Of a DNA stretch of 64,000 nt, positions 1 through 12,219 are shown piece after piece. Source of the DNA: Rhizomys pruinosus (taxonomy: Eukaryota > Chordata > Mammalia > Rodentia > Spalacidae). Under the pieces are notes generated by a model. It was not told the origin of the DNA. It worked only from the letters and a program-made list of their open reading frames with translations, and did no database searches. Within the stretch, counting starts at the first letter, position 1. Each line of letters starts with the position of its first letter. The position numbers were made by a program, and so were the translations under genes. The stretch lies in the NCBI GenBank assembly GCA_009823505.1, contig VZQC01010425.1:161509-225508 (forward strand), in the 5' to 3' direction.

Positions 1-103
1 GGAACTCGCTCTGTAGACCAGGCTGGCCTTGAACTCACAAAGATCCGCCTGCCTCTGCCTCCCAAGTGCTAGGATTAAAGGCGTGCGCCACCATCCCTGG
101 CTG
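1..103 (-). mobile_element. B1 SINE, cut by window edge
   Basis: Antisense B1 body from the GTAGACCAGGCTGGCCTT box to the family's 5' end (ccaccatccctggctg). The A-tail side is outside the window. Confidence 0.9.
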
Positions 104-104
104 A

Positions 105-770
105 TTTTACTTTTTGAAAGTAGGTCTTTACGTTTATGTAGGGGTTTGTTTTTTCTTTGTTTTGTCCTCTGAAATTATGATTTCTTTGCCTGTTTGCAAA
201 GCCGGGGGGGGGGGGTCCGAGGGTGAACTTGCTATATAGCTGAGACTGAACCTCGTTACCTAGTCCGGGCAGGCCTCTTCCTCCTGGTGATAAGCTCTAT
301 ACCTCCGTCTTAGATTTTCCCCACATACTTCTTGCTTTTTGCTTTTGCTTTCTTCTATAATCATTTTCTCCCAATCTAGACTTTCTATTTTGACTTTTCT
401 TCTAATGTACCTACTTAAGCCAGACTCAACACTGGGAGGCTAGCCCATTTCTCCTCTTGGCCTTTTATTATTTCAAAAATGGTTTTCCTATTATTTAACA
501 GTTTACCCTTTTCCCTTTAAACTTTGACTTCTCATGCTTGGGTATTTCCTATGTTGTCATCTGAACATTTCAGCAAATTCTGTTTAACCCTAATTCCAGT
601 ATCCAGCCTAGATAACACTAGCTATATAAAATGAAAATCACATGATGTCATACTATCAAGGAATTTTCTGTTATTTTGGGGCTAAAAGTTAGAGTCTCTG
701 GCCTCAGTCTTCTCATCCCATCTACTTTTTCTTTTCCTCCCTTTTTCCCTTTTTCTTTTTTTCTTTTGTA
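105..770. other. MLLT10 intron, unique
   Basis: AT-rich intronic sequence with a 13-base G run near 205-217 and pyrimidine-rich runs near 730-765. I see no exon, RNA gene or clear repeat. Confidence 0.6.
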
Positions 771-793
771 TTATGGGAGTGAACACCAGGGTT

Positions 794-794
<1 letters not shown>

Positions 795-843
<49 letters not shown>

Positions 844-848
844 ACTAC
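795..848. repeat. (CA)n microsatellite
   Basis: About 22 uninterrupted CA units followed by imperfect CA/TA. The His/Thr and Cys/Val open frames across it are repeat artefacts. Confidence 0.95.
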
Positions 849-884
849 ACAGTTGTTCCACCATGGAGCTGCATTCCCCAGCCC

Positions 885-1334
885 TTTGGTTTTTGAGACA
901 GGGTCTATGTAGCTTAGGCTGGTTTGGAACTCAAGATCTTCCTGTTTCAACCTTACGAGTGCTGGGATTACAGGTACACACAGCCATACCCAGTGTACAT
1001 AGTGTTTTGGTTTGTTTCTTTGGGTTTTCAAAAACTATTTCATGTGTATAAGTGTTATTCCTGCATTTGTATAAGTGCACCTGTGTCATGTAGTGTTCAC
1101 AGAGGTCAGAAGAGGGGGTCGGCTCCCCTGGAACTGAAGTTATGGAGGGTTGTTAGGCACCCTGTGGTGCTGGGATTTGAACTTTTTCTGCAGGCGCAGC
1201 CAGTACTCTTAACTGATGGCCCATCTCTCCAGCCCCCCTGTTGGTGGTTTCTTTTGAGCAGAGTCTCCTTGTACCTACCACTGGCCTTGAGCTCCCAAGT
1301 GCTAGGGTCAGTGGTGTGTGTCATCATTCCCTGC
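885..1334 (-). mobile_element. Old B1 / B2-B3 / B1 fragments
   Basis: Three degenerate antisense SINEs in a row: a B1-like body (885-1000), a B2/B3 body ending ctctccagcccc (1035-1240) and a second B1-like body (1241-1334). Confidence 0.75.
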
Positions 1335-1339
1335 TTTGT

Positions 1340-1508
1340 TTTTGTTTTTATATATAAGTATGCATGCGTGTTAAGTGTACTGAGTGCATGTAGTGTGTCT
1401 GTAGAAGCCAGAAGAGGGTGTCAGATCCCATGAAACTAGAGTTAAGGACAGGAGTAAACTGCCATATGGGTGCTTGGAACCAAATGCAAACCATCTCTGC
1501 AGCCCCCA
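1340..1508 (-). mobile_element. B3-type SINE
   Basis: Antisense copy with cagaagagggtgtcagatccc and a degenerate promoter end (catctctgcagccccc). Confidence 0.75.
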
Positions 1509-1917
1509 TAGTGTTGATCTTAGACAAAATAAATTCAGAGCATAGGATTGCTCTCTTGAATCTGATAAGTGGTAAAACACTGATATGAAGGAGGGAGACA
1601 GAACACATGGGGAATTAAATTAGTATGACACAATGGGTCATGCTTATGTGGGAAAGAATCTGGCTCACATATGTATCCAGCCTTGCTTTACAGAAGGCCC
1701 ACAATGTACATAAGACCATTAAGATGTTTTCCATTCCATGCCATCCAAACTACTTTATAATAAGCTTCAAAGATAATAAAATAATAGAATTTGGTTGGTA
1801 AGTCAACCTCTAGAAAGAAAGTATTTTTCAGTATTCATTTTAATGCTGCAAAGAAAAGCAGATTTACAAATGTCTAGTTGAACTGCAAGAGGGGCAGAAC
1901 TTAAGAAGTAGCTATTC
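1509..1917. other. MLLT10 intron, unique
   Basis: No repeat or exon recognised. Confidence 0.5.
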
Positions 1918-1918
1918 A

Positions 1919-2079
1919 GGCTGGGCGTGGTGGCGCACGCCTTTAATCCTAGCACTTGGGAGGCAGAGGCAGGCGGATCTTTGTGAGTTCAAGGCCAGCC
2001 TGGTCTACAGAGTGAGTTCCAGGACAGCTGGGGCTACAGGGAGACCCTATCTCAAAAAAAAAAAAAAAAAAAAAAAAAA
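1919..2079 (+). mobile_element. B1 SINE
   Basis: Full-length sense B1 from ggctgggcgtggtggcgcac to a 27-base A tail. Confidence 0.95.
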
Positions 2080-2201
2080 GTATCTATTCACTAGCCAAAG
2101 TGTAAATGTAAAGTAATTGAATGAGTGTTTTACAATAATTGTTTGATAATGCCATTAATAATCTTGTAGAATGTTGCTGATGACTTTAAATTTACATAGA
2201 T

Positions 2202-2356
2202 TTTTTTTTTTTTTAATTTTTGAGACAGGGTCTTTCTTAAGTCCCAGCTGGCCCGGAGCTCACTCTGTAGACCAAGCTGGTCTTGAACTCACAGAGATCT
2301 GCCTGTCTCTGCCTCCCAAGTGCTGGGATCAAAGGTGTGCGCCACCACGCCCGGCT
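2202..2356 (-). mobile_element. B1 SINE
   Basis: Full-length antisense B1 preceded by a T run, ending ccaccacgcccggc. Confidence 0.93.
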
Positions 2357-2567
2357 AAATTTAAATGGATTTTTGTTACCCCAATAATATCTTAAGTTCC
2401 TCAACTTTGTCTATCATAGTAATTTTTAGAACTAGGGATTTTTTTTTGTTGAAGAGTGTCTTTTCTTTAGACAGAGATGACATTTTTCCATTAACAAAGC
2501 AGGAACTAAAATTCATAGGTATGTACCAAACTTAACACGGAGCAGCTTAGATAATATCATAAAAATA

Positions 2568-2739
2568 TCCCCAGGTGTGGTGGCCCACACCTTTGAATCC
2601 CAGTCCTTGGGAGGCAGAAGTAGGTGGATCTTTGTGAGTTCAAGGCCAGCCTGGTCTACGTAGTGAGTTCCAGGACAGCTGGGACTACAGGGAGAACCTG
2701 TCTCAAAAAAGCCAAAAAAAAGAAAAGAAAAAAAAAAAC
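2568..2739 (+). mobile_element. B1 SINE
   Basis: Full-length sense B1 with A-rich tail. Confidence 0.9.
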
Positions 2740-2871
2740 TTTAAATTGTGAAAAACAATGCCTGAAAAGATTTACTTAATCCTAGTTGATGGGTAGGATA
2801 AACTGTATTATTAATATTCTTCTTGTCATCTTGCTTTAAGATGTTGTAGATTTAATAAAAACTCCTGAAAG

Positions 2872-3050
2872 TAGCCAGGTATGGTGGTGCATGCCTTTAA
2901 TCCCAGCACTCAGGAGGCAGAGGCAGGCAGATCTCTGTAAGTTCAAGGCCAGCCTGGTCCTACATATTGAGTTCCAGGCCACCTGGGGCTGTAGAGAGAC
3001 CCTGTCTCAAAAAGACCAAAAGAGATACTCCGCCCCCCCCCCAAAAAAAA
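2872..3050 (+). mobile_element. B1 SINE
   Basis: Sense B1 with tail interrupted by a C run (3032-3041). Confidence 0.9.
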
Positions 3051-3087
3051 TCCTAGAACATCACTTGTGTATGGGCGCCAGGTGCAG

Positions 3088-3117
3088 ATTTGTTTGTTTG
3101 TTTGTTTGTTTGTTTTT
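3088..3117. repeat. (TTTG)n microsatellite
   Basis: Six to seven TTTG units. Confidence 0.9.
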
Positions 3118-3174
3118 ACTGCTCTCTTCATCTCCCCACTATTGAGTCCACAGTAGAGGAACTACATCACTGAG

Positions 3175-3365
3175 AGATGTTTTATTTATGTATATGACTG
3201 TATTATCTGTGTCATGCGATGCCTTGGAGTTGGAAGAGGGCTTGGATTATTCTGGAACTGGAGTTAATGCACAACTGTTAGCCACCGTATGGCTGCTATG
3301 AACCAAACCCAGTCCTTTGCAAGAGCAGCTAGTAGTCTTAGCCCCTGAGCCCTCTCCTCAGCCTC
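3175..3365 (-). mobile_element. B3-type SINE, degenerate
   Basis: Antisense, with ctggaactggagttaatgca and the gagcagctagtagtctta box. Confidence 0.7.
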
Positions 3366-3461
3366 TTAGGCGTTTGATTATTAAGGCTGCCTTCTACTTA
3401 ATGTGTGGAGAGAGAATCTGCTTCTTTATCGTGGGGTACGCAATACCCTAAATCATTTATT

Positions 3462-3653
3462 TTTTAAAAAATTTTATTTCATGTCTATGGGTGTGTTGCA
3501 TGTATATAAATGGCACCTGTGTTGTACAGTGCCCTTGGAGGCCAGAAGAGGGCATTGGATCTCCTGGAACTGGAGTTGGGTGCTGGGAACTGAACCTGGG
3601 TCCTCTGCAAGAGCAGCCAATGTTCTTTAACTGCTGAGCCACCTCTAGCTCCC
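3462..3653 (-). mobile_element. B2/B3 SINE
   Basis: Antisense, from a T/A-rich tail to the degenerate promoter end gagccacctctagctccc. Confidence 0.8.
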
Positions 3654-3655
3654 AA

Positions 3656-4345
3656 GTGTCTCCTTTTATGTTAGTTGCAGTTTTTTGAGACTCTTGAAGT
3701 AAAAACATGTTTTATCAAGCTGTGAGAATTTGCAACCATTGTTCCTTCACATACTTACCCCTTCTTCTCTACTGTAGAAATCCCATTGTTCACGTCTGTA
3801 GGCAAGGTTGTGTCCTGCCAGGTATCTTAACCCACGATTCCCCAAACTATAATTTTCAATGGGCTTATTTTCAATTTTGGTTTGTTTTTCCTTTTGTTAA
3901 TCTGTATTTCCTGTTGGTATTGTCATTTTTTTGTGTGTAAGTAAGCATATCTAAGACATTTAAAGTCTTGGTCCAGAAAAATCCAGTGTTGTGCTTCTGC
4001 ATGAAGTTTCTGTTAATTTTTGTGAATGATCCATACGTTTTTTTCATTTTTGTGTGCTTGTCTATGCACACGAATTAGGGCTACATAGACTCTCAGAAGA
4101 ATTTTATTGAGCATGTTTTCCAGTTTTTAACATTCTTTCTAGTGTCTTTTAAAATGGACCTAGTTTTGTTTTTCTTTCAAGTATATAATTCTGTAACACA
4201 CGCACACACACAAACACACACACACCCCACCCAAACCTGATGTTTCTTTCCTCTACTCCTAATTTGGAAGCAATCTAGACCTTGCAGGAAGAGTCACGAG
4301 AACTTTATTTACAATTCACTTCAGAGACTACATAAACATCCTCAT
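3656..4345. other. MLLT10 intron, mostly unique
   Basis: Contains an imperfect CA tract at 4198-4226. No exon seen. Confidence 0.5.
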
Positions 4346-4483
4346 CAATGTGGTTACGCATGCCTTTAATCCCAACACTCGTGAGGCAGAGGGGATCGGA
4401 TCTCTGTGAGTTCCACAGTGAGTTCCAGGCCAGCTGAGGTACAGGGAGATAATGTCTCAAAAAGAAAAAAAAAAAAAAAAAAA
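4346..4483 (+). mobile_element. B1 SINE with internal deletion
   Basis: Sense B1 lacking most of the aaggccagcctggtctac box, with a 20-base A tail. Confidence 0.85.
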
Positions 4484-4644
4484 ACTATTGTTCCTCATCT
4501 TTCTTTTTAATCTCTGCCAGTATGAATTAGCATGCGTTATAATTTATTCCTTGTGACTTATTGTGATTCTCAAATTGCTCAATTGAACAATTAAAATATT
4601 TTTATGCTATTTTTTTATTTATATATAATTTTGGGGGTCTTTTT

Positions 4645-4851
4645 TTATGTGTATGAATGTACTGTCTGCATGTAGATTTGTGCACCTGTGTCATGTCGTG
4701 CAATGCCACAGAGGTCAGAAGAGGGCATCGGACTCCCTTGGAACTGGAGTTAAAGACCGTTCTCAGCCGCCATGTGGGTGCTGAGAATCTAACCCGGGTC
4801 CTCTGCAAGAGCAGTCGGCGCTCTTAACCGCTAAGCTATCTCTCCAGCCCC
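4645..4851 (-). mobile_element. B2 SINE (short subfamily)
   Basis: Antisense B2 with the gtatgaatgtactgtctgca tail. It has 'gagttaaagacc' and lacks the 'ttctcctggaattggag' insertion of other copies. Confidence 0.93.
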
Positions 4852-4852
4852 C

Positions 4853-5042
4853 ATTTTTTTTTGTTCTTTTCTTGAGACAGGGTCTTCCTGTCCTGGAACT
4901 CACTCTATAGACCAGGCTGACCTTGAACTCACAAGGATCCTCCTGCCTCTGCCTCCCAAGTGCTAGGATTAAAGGCGTGCGCCACCACTCAGGCATGATC
5001 CGAACTGCTGGGATTAAAGGTGTGCACAACCATACATGGCTT
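4853..5042 (-). mobile_element. B1 SINE with duplicated end
   Basis: Antisense B1; the segment ctgggattaaaggtgtgcac is repeated at 5009-5042 after the normal 5' end, so the head is partly duplicated. Confidence 0.85.
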
Positions 5043-5203
5043 GTTTTTTTGTTTTGATTTGATTTTTGTTTTGAGACAGGTTCTCATTAAGTAGCACTGA
5101 TTGGCCAGGAACTCCCTATGGATACCAGGCTGGCCTGAAACTCACAGAGATCTGCCTTCCTTGGTGTTCTGAGTAAAGGCTTGTACCACTATACCTGACC
5201 TTG
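5043..5203 (-). mobile_element. Old B1-like SINE
   Basis: Degenerate antisense B1 body after a T/G-rich stretch. Confidence 0.75.
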
Positions 5204-5214
5204 AATTTTCAGTC

Positions 5215-5353
5215 ATCCTATCTCTACCTCCTGAGTACTAAGATTACAGGCATGTGCAACCATACCTGATTTTATATGATAATGGGGATCAAACCCAGGG
5301 CTTTGTGCATGCAAGGCAAGCAAGCTCTCCACTGAGCTACATCCCTAGCCCTC
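5215..5353 (-). mobile_element. B4/ID-type SINE
   Basis: Antisense B1-like part followed by the ID part gggatcaaacccagggcttt and ctgagctacatccctagccc. Confidence 0.75.
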
Positions 5354-5424
5354 CCATTTTTTTTTTGCACTTAATACAGTACCTTTTCCCTGTCCATCAT
5401 AGTTGTGTTGGAATGTATATTCAT

Positions 5425-6410
<986 letters not shown>

Positions 6411-6619
6411 CGCTCATGTGTTTGCTTTTAATGTTTGTCTTGTAATTAAATTCCTGGTGAGCACAGGCTTGTCTGTCCTGCTTCCAGCATAGTGGGTGTT
6501 TGTTAGGAGCTACTCAGTATTTGTTTCAGCTGGATGGAGGGATAGAGCAGTAGATGGGCGCATAAATGACTATGGATCAATTTGTTACTGCCATCCTCAG
6601 TATTTTCTGCAGTACTTGT

Positions 6620-6727
6620 TTTTAATCTTTTTGAGACAGGGTCTTCCTGTAACCCCATCGCCCTTGAACTCACAGAGATCTGCCTTCCAAGTGCTGGGAT
6701 TAAAGGCATGAGCTACCACGATCAGCT
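6620..6727 (-). mobile_element. B1 SINE, shortened
   Basis: Antisense B1 missing the tggaactcactctgtagacc segment. Confidence 0.85.
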
Positions 6728-7077
6728 GATTTAGAGATTTTCAATGAAAGCTTCAAATACTAAAACAGCTATAGCTAGCCACTGTATAGGGCATTGCTAA
6801 AGTCTTTAAATAGGTGTTCTCTAAATAAAGTTGCTGTCATTTTTCTGTAAATAATACTGTGGAGACCCAGAAAACTGGAGTAATTTTTATTATGATCTCA
6901 GAGTTGGCAACATCAGGATTTGAACTCAATTTTGTATCAGAGGTTTGCAATTTAAAGGAGTTTCTCAAAAAAAAAAAGTTTCTTCTGGTTTGATTTCCAC
7001 ATGCCCTTCTCTAACCTTTTGTCTTTTCATTTTAGAAGTTGGATATTCCATACATAGTACACTTTTAATCAAAAGTT

Positions 7078-7385
7078 CTAGGTCAATTGGTAAAGTGCAG
7101 GCATGAGAACCTCAGTTGGATCTCCAATACCTGAGTAAAAATCGAGATATGGTGACAGGCACCTGTAATCCTAGTGTTGGGGAGGTCAAGACAGGATTCT
7201 GAAGAGATTGCTGACCAATTAGACTTGCTGAATCAGTCAACTCTAGGTTCAGTGAGAGACCTTGTCTCAAAAACAAAATAAAACAGCAAAATAAATGAAG
7301 TTGGAGAGTAATGTAGGAAGACACCCAAGATCGACCTCTGGTTCCACATACATGAACAAGGATAGATGCATATGAACCTAGAGGC
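7078..7385 (+). mobile_element. B4-type SINE, degenerate
   Basis: Sense copy: a tRNA-like head, a B1-like middle (ggcacctgtaatcctag) and the B4 tail with ggttcagtgagagaccttgt and gaagacacccaagatcgacc. Confidence 0.7.
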
Positions 7386-7515
7386 ATATCACATGCACAA
7401 AGTTCTAGCAAGTAGTTTTTTATCTTTTTAATATACTTAGAAGAAAATAGTCCAAGCATTTCATCAGTTTTCCATCATTTCTTTTCTATTCCCTGCCTCT
7501 CAACCTCCCTACATT

Positions 7516-7622
7516 TTTGGAGACATAAATTTTACTATGTATGTAGCTCAGACTGGCCTTGAATTTGCAATTCTCTTTCCTCTGCCTCCTGAGTTATAGG
7601 ATATGTACCACAATGCCTAGGT
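7516..7622 (-). mobile_element. Old B1-like SINE
   Basis: Degenerate antisense B1 body. Confidence 0.65.
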
Positions 7623-7854
7623 CATCTTATGATATCTAGTAGGTTTTTCTTGTTTTCACATTTTTGGTAATAGCTAGTATTTGTTGAATAAACTGTTAGC
7701 ACAATCAGCTTCCAAAATATTTTTTTCACCTGTGTTTCTGTCTTTGGTTTGCTATCTTCCTTGTATTAAACTGCTGTTTCTTTTCTGTCTGCACAACCAA
7801 ACTTTTTTTGGTTTTGGAATGTATTTGTGTGCTCATATCTATTTATTTATTTTT

Positions 7855-8050
7855 AGTTTTTGAGCCTCTTACTTGGAGCCAGGGCTCCTGGGTTTAGGTA
7901 GACTGGCCTACAAGCCTCAGGGGATCTCCTGTCTCACCTTCCCTGGTGCTGCTGTGGTATATGGTGTTTATGTGGGTGCTGGGAATTAGACTAGGTTTCT
8001 TGTACTTATGCAGCAAATACTTTATTTACTGAGCCATTTCCCTAATCCCC
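7855..8050 (-). mobile_element. B4-type SINE, degenerate
   Basis: Antisense, ending in the tRNA-like head actgagccatttccctaatc. Confidence 0.6.
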
Positions 8051-8500
8051 TCAACCTTCTTAAAAGAGTCATCCTATCAGAATTTATTGCTATACTTAAA
8101 TGGCCCTTTTCTCTGGCCAGTAGATTTGTTTGACCATTTCTGTTGGAATTTCATTAGTGGTTATAAGATCTGTGCATTTTCTACGTTTGTGTTTTGAGTT
8201 ATTTTTATTTGTCTATCCTTTAGATAATGATATTCCCCCAGGCTTTGTATTTGGCCCTCTTCCCTTGATTATGCGGACAACTCTGCATAGGTGATATAAT
8301 TTTTGTTCTTTGACTTTGACCGTTGTCAAGAGTGGGAAATATTATTTATAGGGGCAAGTTGGTTAACAAAGGTGAATGAGAGAGTGAAGGATGGGGGAAT
8401 TCACATGAGTTAATGCCCTGTACATAACTCTAGCCAGATTATTGCCTGTTTAGAACAGCCTGTCTAATTTTGATAGATCTTCAGTGTTTTGTTTTGGGAG
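8051..8500. other. MLLT10 intron, unique
   Basis: Nothing recognised. Confidence 0.5.
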
Positions 8501-8504
8501 GGTG

Positions 8505-8658
8505 TTATTTTGTTTTGTTTGTTTTTTGAGACAGGGTCTCCCTGTTGCCCCAGATGGTGTGAACTTTGCAATACTGACTAGGCTGGCCTCACAGAGATCC
8601 CCCTGCATCTGCCTTTCTGAGGCATGGGACTAGAGGTATGGACCACCACGCTTAGCCC
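8505..8658 (-). mobile_element. B1 SINE, old
   Basis: Antisense, diverged. Confidence 0.8.
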
Positions 8659-8726
8659 AGATCTTCAGTTCTAAACAGAACCTAGAAACTTAGTTTTCAA
8701 TGTGAAATTTCTACACTTCTTTTTTT

Positions 8727-8730
8727 TTGG

Positions 8731-8761
<31 letters not shown>

Positions 8762-8895
8762 GAGACAGTTCTCCCTGTAGTCCCAGCTGTCCTGGGAACT
8801 CATACGTAGACCAGGCTGGCCTTAAACTCACAAAGATCCGCCTGCCTCTGCCTCCCAGGTGCTAGGATTAAAGGCGTGCGCCACTACGCCTGGCG
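8727..8895 (-). mobile_element. B1 SINE
   Basis: Full-length antisense with a long T run. The host sequence gaaatttctacacttct is repeated at about 8704 and 8896, the target-site duplication. Confidence 0.95.
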
Positions 8896-8959
8896 AAATT
8901 TCTACACTTCTAAACATGATCACCGGTTAAAACTTATAGTGTAGGCCAACAGGAAGTCT

Positions 8960-9043
8960 GGTTTGTTTTTCTTGTTTGGAGACAGGGTCTCATGAAGCAC
9001 TGGCTGGCCTAAAACTATGTAGTACACGTTGACCTTTAACTAA
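8960..9043 (-). mobile_element. B1-like fragment
   Basis: Only the gagacagggtctcatgaagc to tggcctaaaactatgtagta part remains. Confidence 0.6.
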
Positions 9044-9089
9044 GTCAGTTTTTGAGTTTGCAAGATGATTTACTGGGTTTGGCTTGGTT

Positions 9090-9219
9090 TGGTTTTTTTG
9101 AGACAGGGTCTCCCTGTAGCCCCAGCTGGCCTGGAACTCACTCTGTAGACCAGGCTGGCCTTGAACTCACAGAGATTTGCCTGCCTCTGCCTCCCAAGTC
9201 CTAGGATTAAAGGTGTGCG
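9090..9219 (-). mobile_element. B1 SINE, 5' end lost
   Basis: Antisense B1 that stops after ggattaaaggtgtgcga; the adjoining B2 lies at this end. Confidence 0.9.
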
Positions 9220-9229
9220 ATTTACTCTT

Positions 9230-9429
9230 TTTTTTTTTTTTTAATTTTATTTCGGTATGTGTATGAATGTACTGTCTGCAAGGCCGAGGAGGTCAGAAGA
9301 GGGTGTCGGATTCCCCTGGAAATGGAGTTTCAGATGGTTCTCGGCCACCATGTGGGTGCTGGGGATTGAACCCGGGTCCTCTGCAAGAGCGGTCGGCGCT
9401 CTTAACCGCTAGGCCATCTCTCCAGCCCC
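9230..9429 (-). mobile_element. B2 SINE with 13-bp target duplication
   Basis: Antisense B2 flanked by gcgatttactctt at 9217-9229 and 9430-9442. The internal gtgcacccgtgtcgtgcaat segment is deleted. Confidence 0.95.
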
Positions 9430-9442
9430 GCGATTTACTCTT

Positions 9443-10345
9443 AACTGGGTGAGAAGTTACTTTATTTCTTTAAACTTCCATTTGTGTGTATGTAAAATGA
9501 GGGTAATACTTAGCTTGTTGAACTGTTAACAAATATTTTCTGTTGCTATTCTGGCTTCAGTGAATGTTTCTTCCCACTCGTGCTTTCAGGTACTTAAAAG
9601 GATTATTGTGAACTACACTCATTTTTATTTTTCAGGTCTAGTTAGTCATCAGGTCCCATAAAGTTTGCCTTTGTAATGTCTCTTCATTGCTGTTGAGTCC
9701 CTGTTTTAGTTACCAGTAGTGTGGCAGCATTCTCTCAGCCTACTGCCAGTGATTGATTTTACTTATTAATCACATAGGCTTCTGCTTAAAACCCTCCAGT
9801 GATTCCCTGTTGTCTCTAAAATTGAACACTGAACAGTTGTCTGTGGTATTTGGTTTTTGCTTTATTTATTATGTAAAGTCTGTAGGTGGTACTTAGACAT
9901 TCTTAGATTTTAACCTTGTTTTCTGTTGCATGTTTCTTCCTCAAATTGTCTTTCTCTCTTTAGAAATCAGCTTTCAAGGCACCATTTCTTCTAGGGAGCA
10001 AATTTTGACTCCCACTGCCTGTCATAGGACGGGGTTGGGCATCTTTTTTTCTGCATTCACCTCACCCTACCCTTTGACAGTGTGTAGTACGTCTCACAGT
10101 TTGTTGCAGTTGTCTCTTCTGCCAGCTTCTTGAAGGGAGAGAGATCATAGATCTTACATAATGCTGCCTAGGGCTTAGAGTAATGTCTGGCAAGCAGTGA
10201 TTGTCAGGTATTTGCAGAATGAATAAATCATTTTTCCTGTAGAAATTGTTATAAAATGGATATAGGAACCTGAATTCTAAATATAAGTGCCTGACCCTTT
10301 TAATCTCTTTGTTAGAAGAAGGGTATGGGTGTTTTTTGTTTGGTT
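9443..10345. other. MLLT10 intron, unique
   Basis: About 900 bases with no repeat and no splice-flanked open frame that fits AF10. Confidence 0.55.
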
Positions 10346-10349
10346 GGTT

Positions 10350-10503
10350 GGTTGGGGTTTTTTTTTTTTTGTCTTTTTGAGAGAAGGTCTCTCTGTAGCC
10401 CCAGCTGTCCTAGAACTCACTATGTAGACCAGCCTGGCCTTGAACTCACAGAGATCCACCTGCCTCTACCTGGGATTAAAGGCATGCGCCACCATGCTCA
10501 GCT
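10350..10503 (-). mobile_element. B1 SINE
   Basis: Antisense B1 after a T run, ending ccaccatgctcagct. Confidence 0.92.
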
Positions 10504-10669
10504 AAGGTTGTGGTTTTTTTGTGTTTTTTTTATAAGTATGAATCAAGAACTAAATAAAATTGTACCAAATAATGTATTGATTATGAATAATTTATTTAGT
10601 AATAAATTAATGATAAATAATTATGATTGCCTTCTAGGGGTGTATTTTCTAAAAAAGAATTTGTGTGTG

Positions 10670-11030
10670 CAGGTGTGAATGAGTGCGCATGCATGTCTGT
10701 CTGCATGTACTGTGTGTATATAGGTGGAGGGAGGCCAGAAGGTGATAGTGCCTTCCTTTATTGCTCTACTTTAATATTTGAAATTTCCCACTGAACCAGG
10801 CACTCCCCAGCCTGGCTAGACTTACTGGCCAGCGAGCACCGCAGCACTGAACCAGGCACTCCCCAGTCTGCAGTCTGGCTAGACTTACTGGCCAGCGAGC
10901 ACCGCAGGCCCTGTCTGACAGGGGCATGTCTTTTTTTTTTTTTTTTTTCTGTGAGTTCTGGGGATCAAAGTCAGGTTATGCCTGCATGGCACACACTTTA
11001 CCAACTGAGCCATCACCTCAGTTCTTCTCA
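10670..11030 (-). mobile_element. B4-type SINE with internal duplication
   Basis: Antisense B4: a tail with gtgtgtatataggtggaggg, a middle duplicated at 10789-10844 and 10845-10907, a T run, then the head with ctggggatcaaagtcaggtt and accaactgagccatcacctc. Confidence 0.7.
10789..10907. repeat. Tandem duplication, 56/63 bp
   Basis: Two adjacent copies of cactgaaccaggcactcccc to agcgagcaccgcag inside the B4; the second has a 7-base insertion. Confidence 0.9.
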
Positions 11031-11309
11031 ACTACAACCCGCTTAGGTTCACTATTTACTGCTTTTGTTCTGTTTAAGTGCCAGGTTCTCTTGATCCCTC
11101 CTTCTCTCCTTCCCGCCTTCCCTCCTTCCAATAGAAGTTCCGTAGCTTCTACTTACTATGTACCAGTAGCATTTCCTGCTTTGACAGTGACAGATGTCTT
11201 CAGGCATTGTCAAATGCTTCTTCTGTAGGGTAGAGTCATCCTTAGTTGAGGAGTATAACTTTATAGGTGTTCTGGTCTCTTCTGTCCTTAAAAGGCCTCT
11301 TTGTCTTTG

Positions 11310-11515
11310 AGCATGTAGACAGAGAGGTGCATGCATGGTATGTGCATATGCACAGGTGGGTTCACCTCTGCCCTTTTGCAGAGGCCAGAGGGGAAAGTCA
11401 GCTGTCCTGCTCTGTCACTCACAGACTTTCTCCCTTGACAGAGATGCTTACTGAACCTCCAGCTCTCAGAATTTTAGCCAGGCTGGCTAGGCAGCAAGCC
11501 TTTTTCTCACAGCTG
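11310..11515 (-). mobile_element. B4-like SINE remnant
   Basis: Antisense; gcagaggccagaggggaaag and cttactgaacctccagctct resemble the B4 tail and middle. Confidence 0.5.
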
Positions 11516-11756
11516 TGACACACAAAAGTCATCGTTCTTCTTGTATTGTGTGAATCATATCCAGTCTTATAGTACTTCATTTTCTACATCATAGCCTTTT
11601 TCGAACAAGGCTTGTTCCAATTTCATAGCTTCTCAGTTGTGATTTCTAGGATCTAAGCATTCTGAAAAATTTTAACATGTGATATTTAAAGATGCAACTC
11701 TCAGCTACTTTCTCGTATTTTGGAAACCTTTCATTGTTCTTAGGAACTCTAATACT

Positions 11757-11909
11757 TTTTTTTTTGTCTTTTAGAGACAGGGTCTCCCTGTAGCCCCAGC
11801 TGTCCTGGAACTCGCTCTGTGGACCAGGCTGGCCTTGAACTCACAAAGATCTGCCTGCCTCTGGCTACCAAGTGCTAGGATTAAAGGCGCGCGCCACCAT
11901 GCCTGGCTG
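11757..11909 (-). mobile_element. B1 SINE
   Basis: Full-length antisense B1, young-looking, about 130 bases upstream of the 12041 exon. Confidence 0.95.
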
Positions 11910-12040
11910 ATTGTAGTGCATTTTTAACACCAACAGTGACACTTATTATTAGGGGAGGGATCAAGGAAAACCTTAATATATCCATGACAAATCTGACTGC
12001 TAAATTATAAAATATTTAAATAAGATTTCTTTGCTTGCAG

Positions 12041-12219
12041 GTATTTATAACAACAGTGATGTAGCCGTATCCTTCCCAAATGTAGTGTCTGGCTCAGGAT
12101 CTAGCACTCCTGTCTCTAGCTCTCATTTACCTCAGCAGTCATCGGGGCATCTGCAACAGGTGGGAGCTCTCTCCCCTTCAGCTACATCATCTGTCACCCC
12201 TGCTGCTGCTACAACTCAG
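12041..12219 (+). CDS. MLLT10: MLLT10 exon (Ser/Thr-rich linker)
   Basis: Acceptor ttgcttgcag precedes 12041 and donor gtaag follows 12219. The exon starts with two bases of a split Gly codon and ends in phase 0. It encodes 59 full residues beginning [11 protein letters not shown], rich in Ser, Thr, Ala and Gln, with no folded domain expected. This is the most 5' MLLT10 exon I can find in the window; the preceding exon must lie left of position 1. Confidence 0.95.

Noticed and set aside
676..1051. Frames rich in His-Thr or Cys-Val
   Set aside because: (CA)n microsatellite translation.
9930..10133. Possible upstream MLLT10 exon
   Set aside because: The 67-codon frame has no fitting splice sites and no AF10-like sequence.
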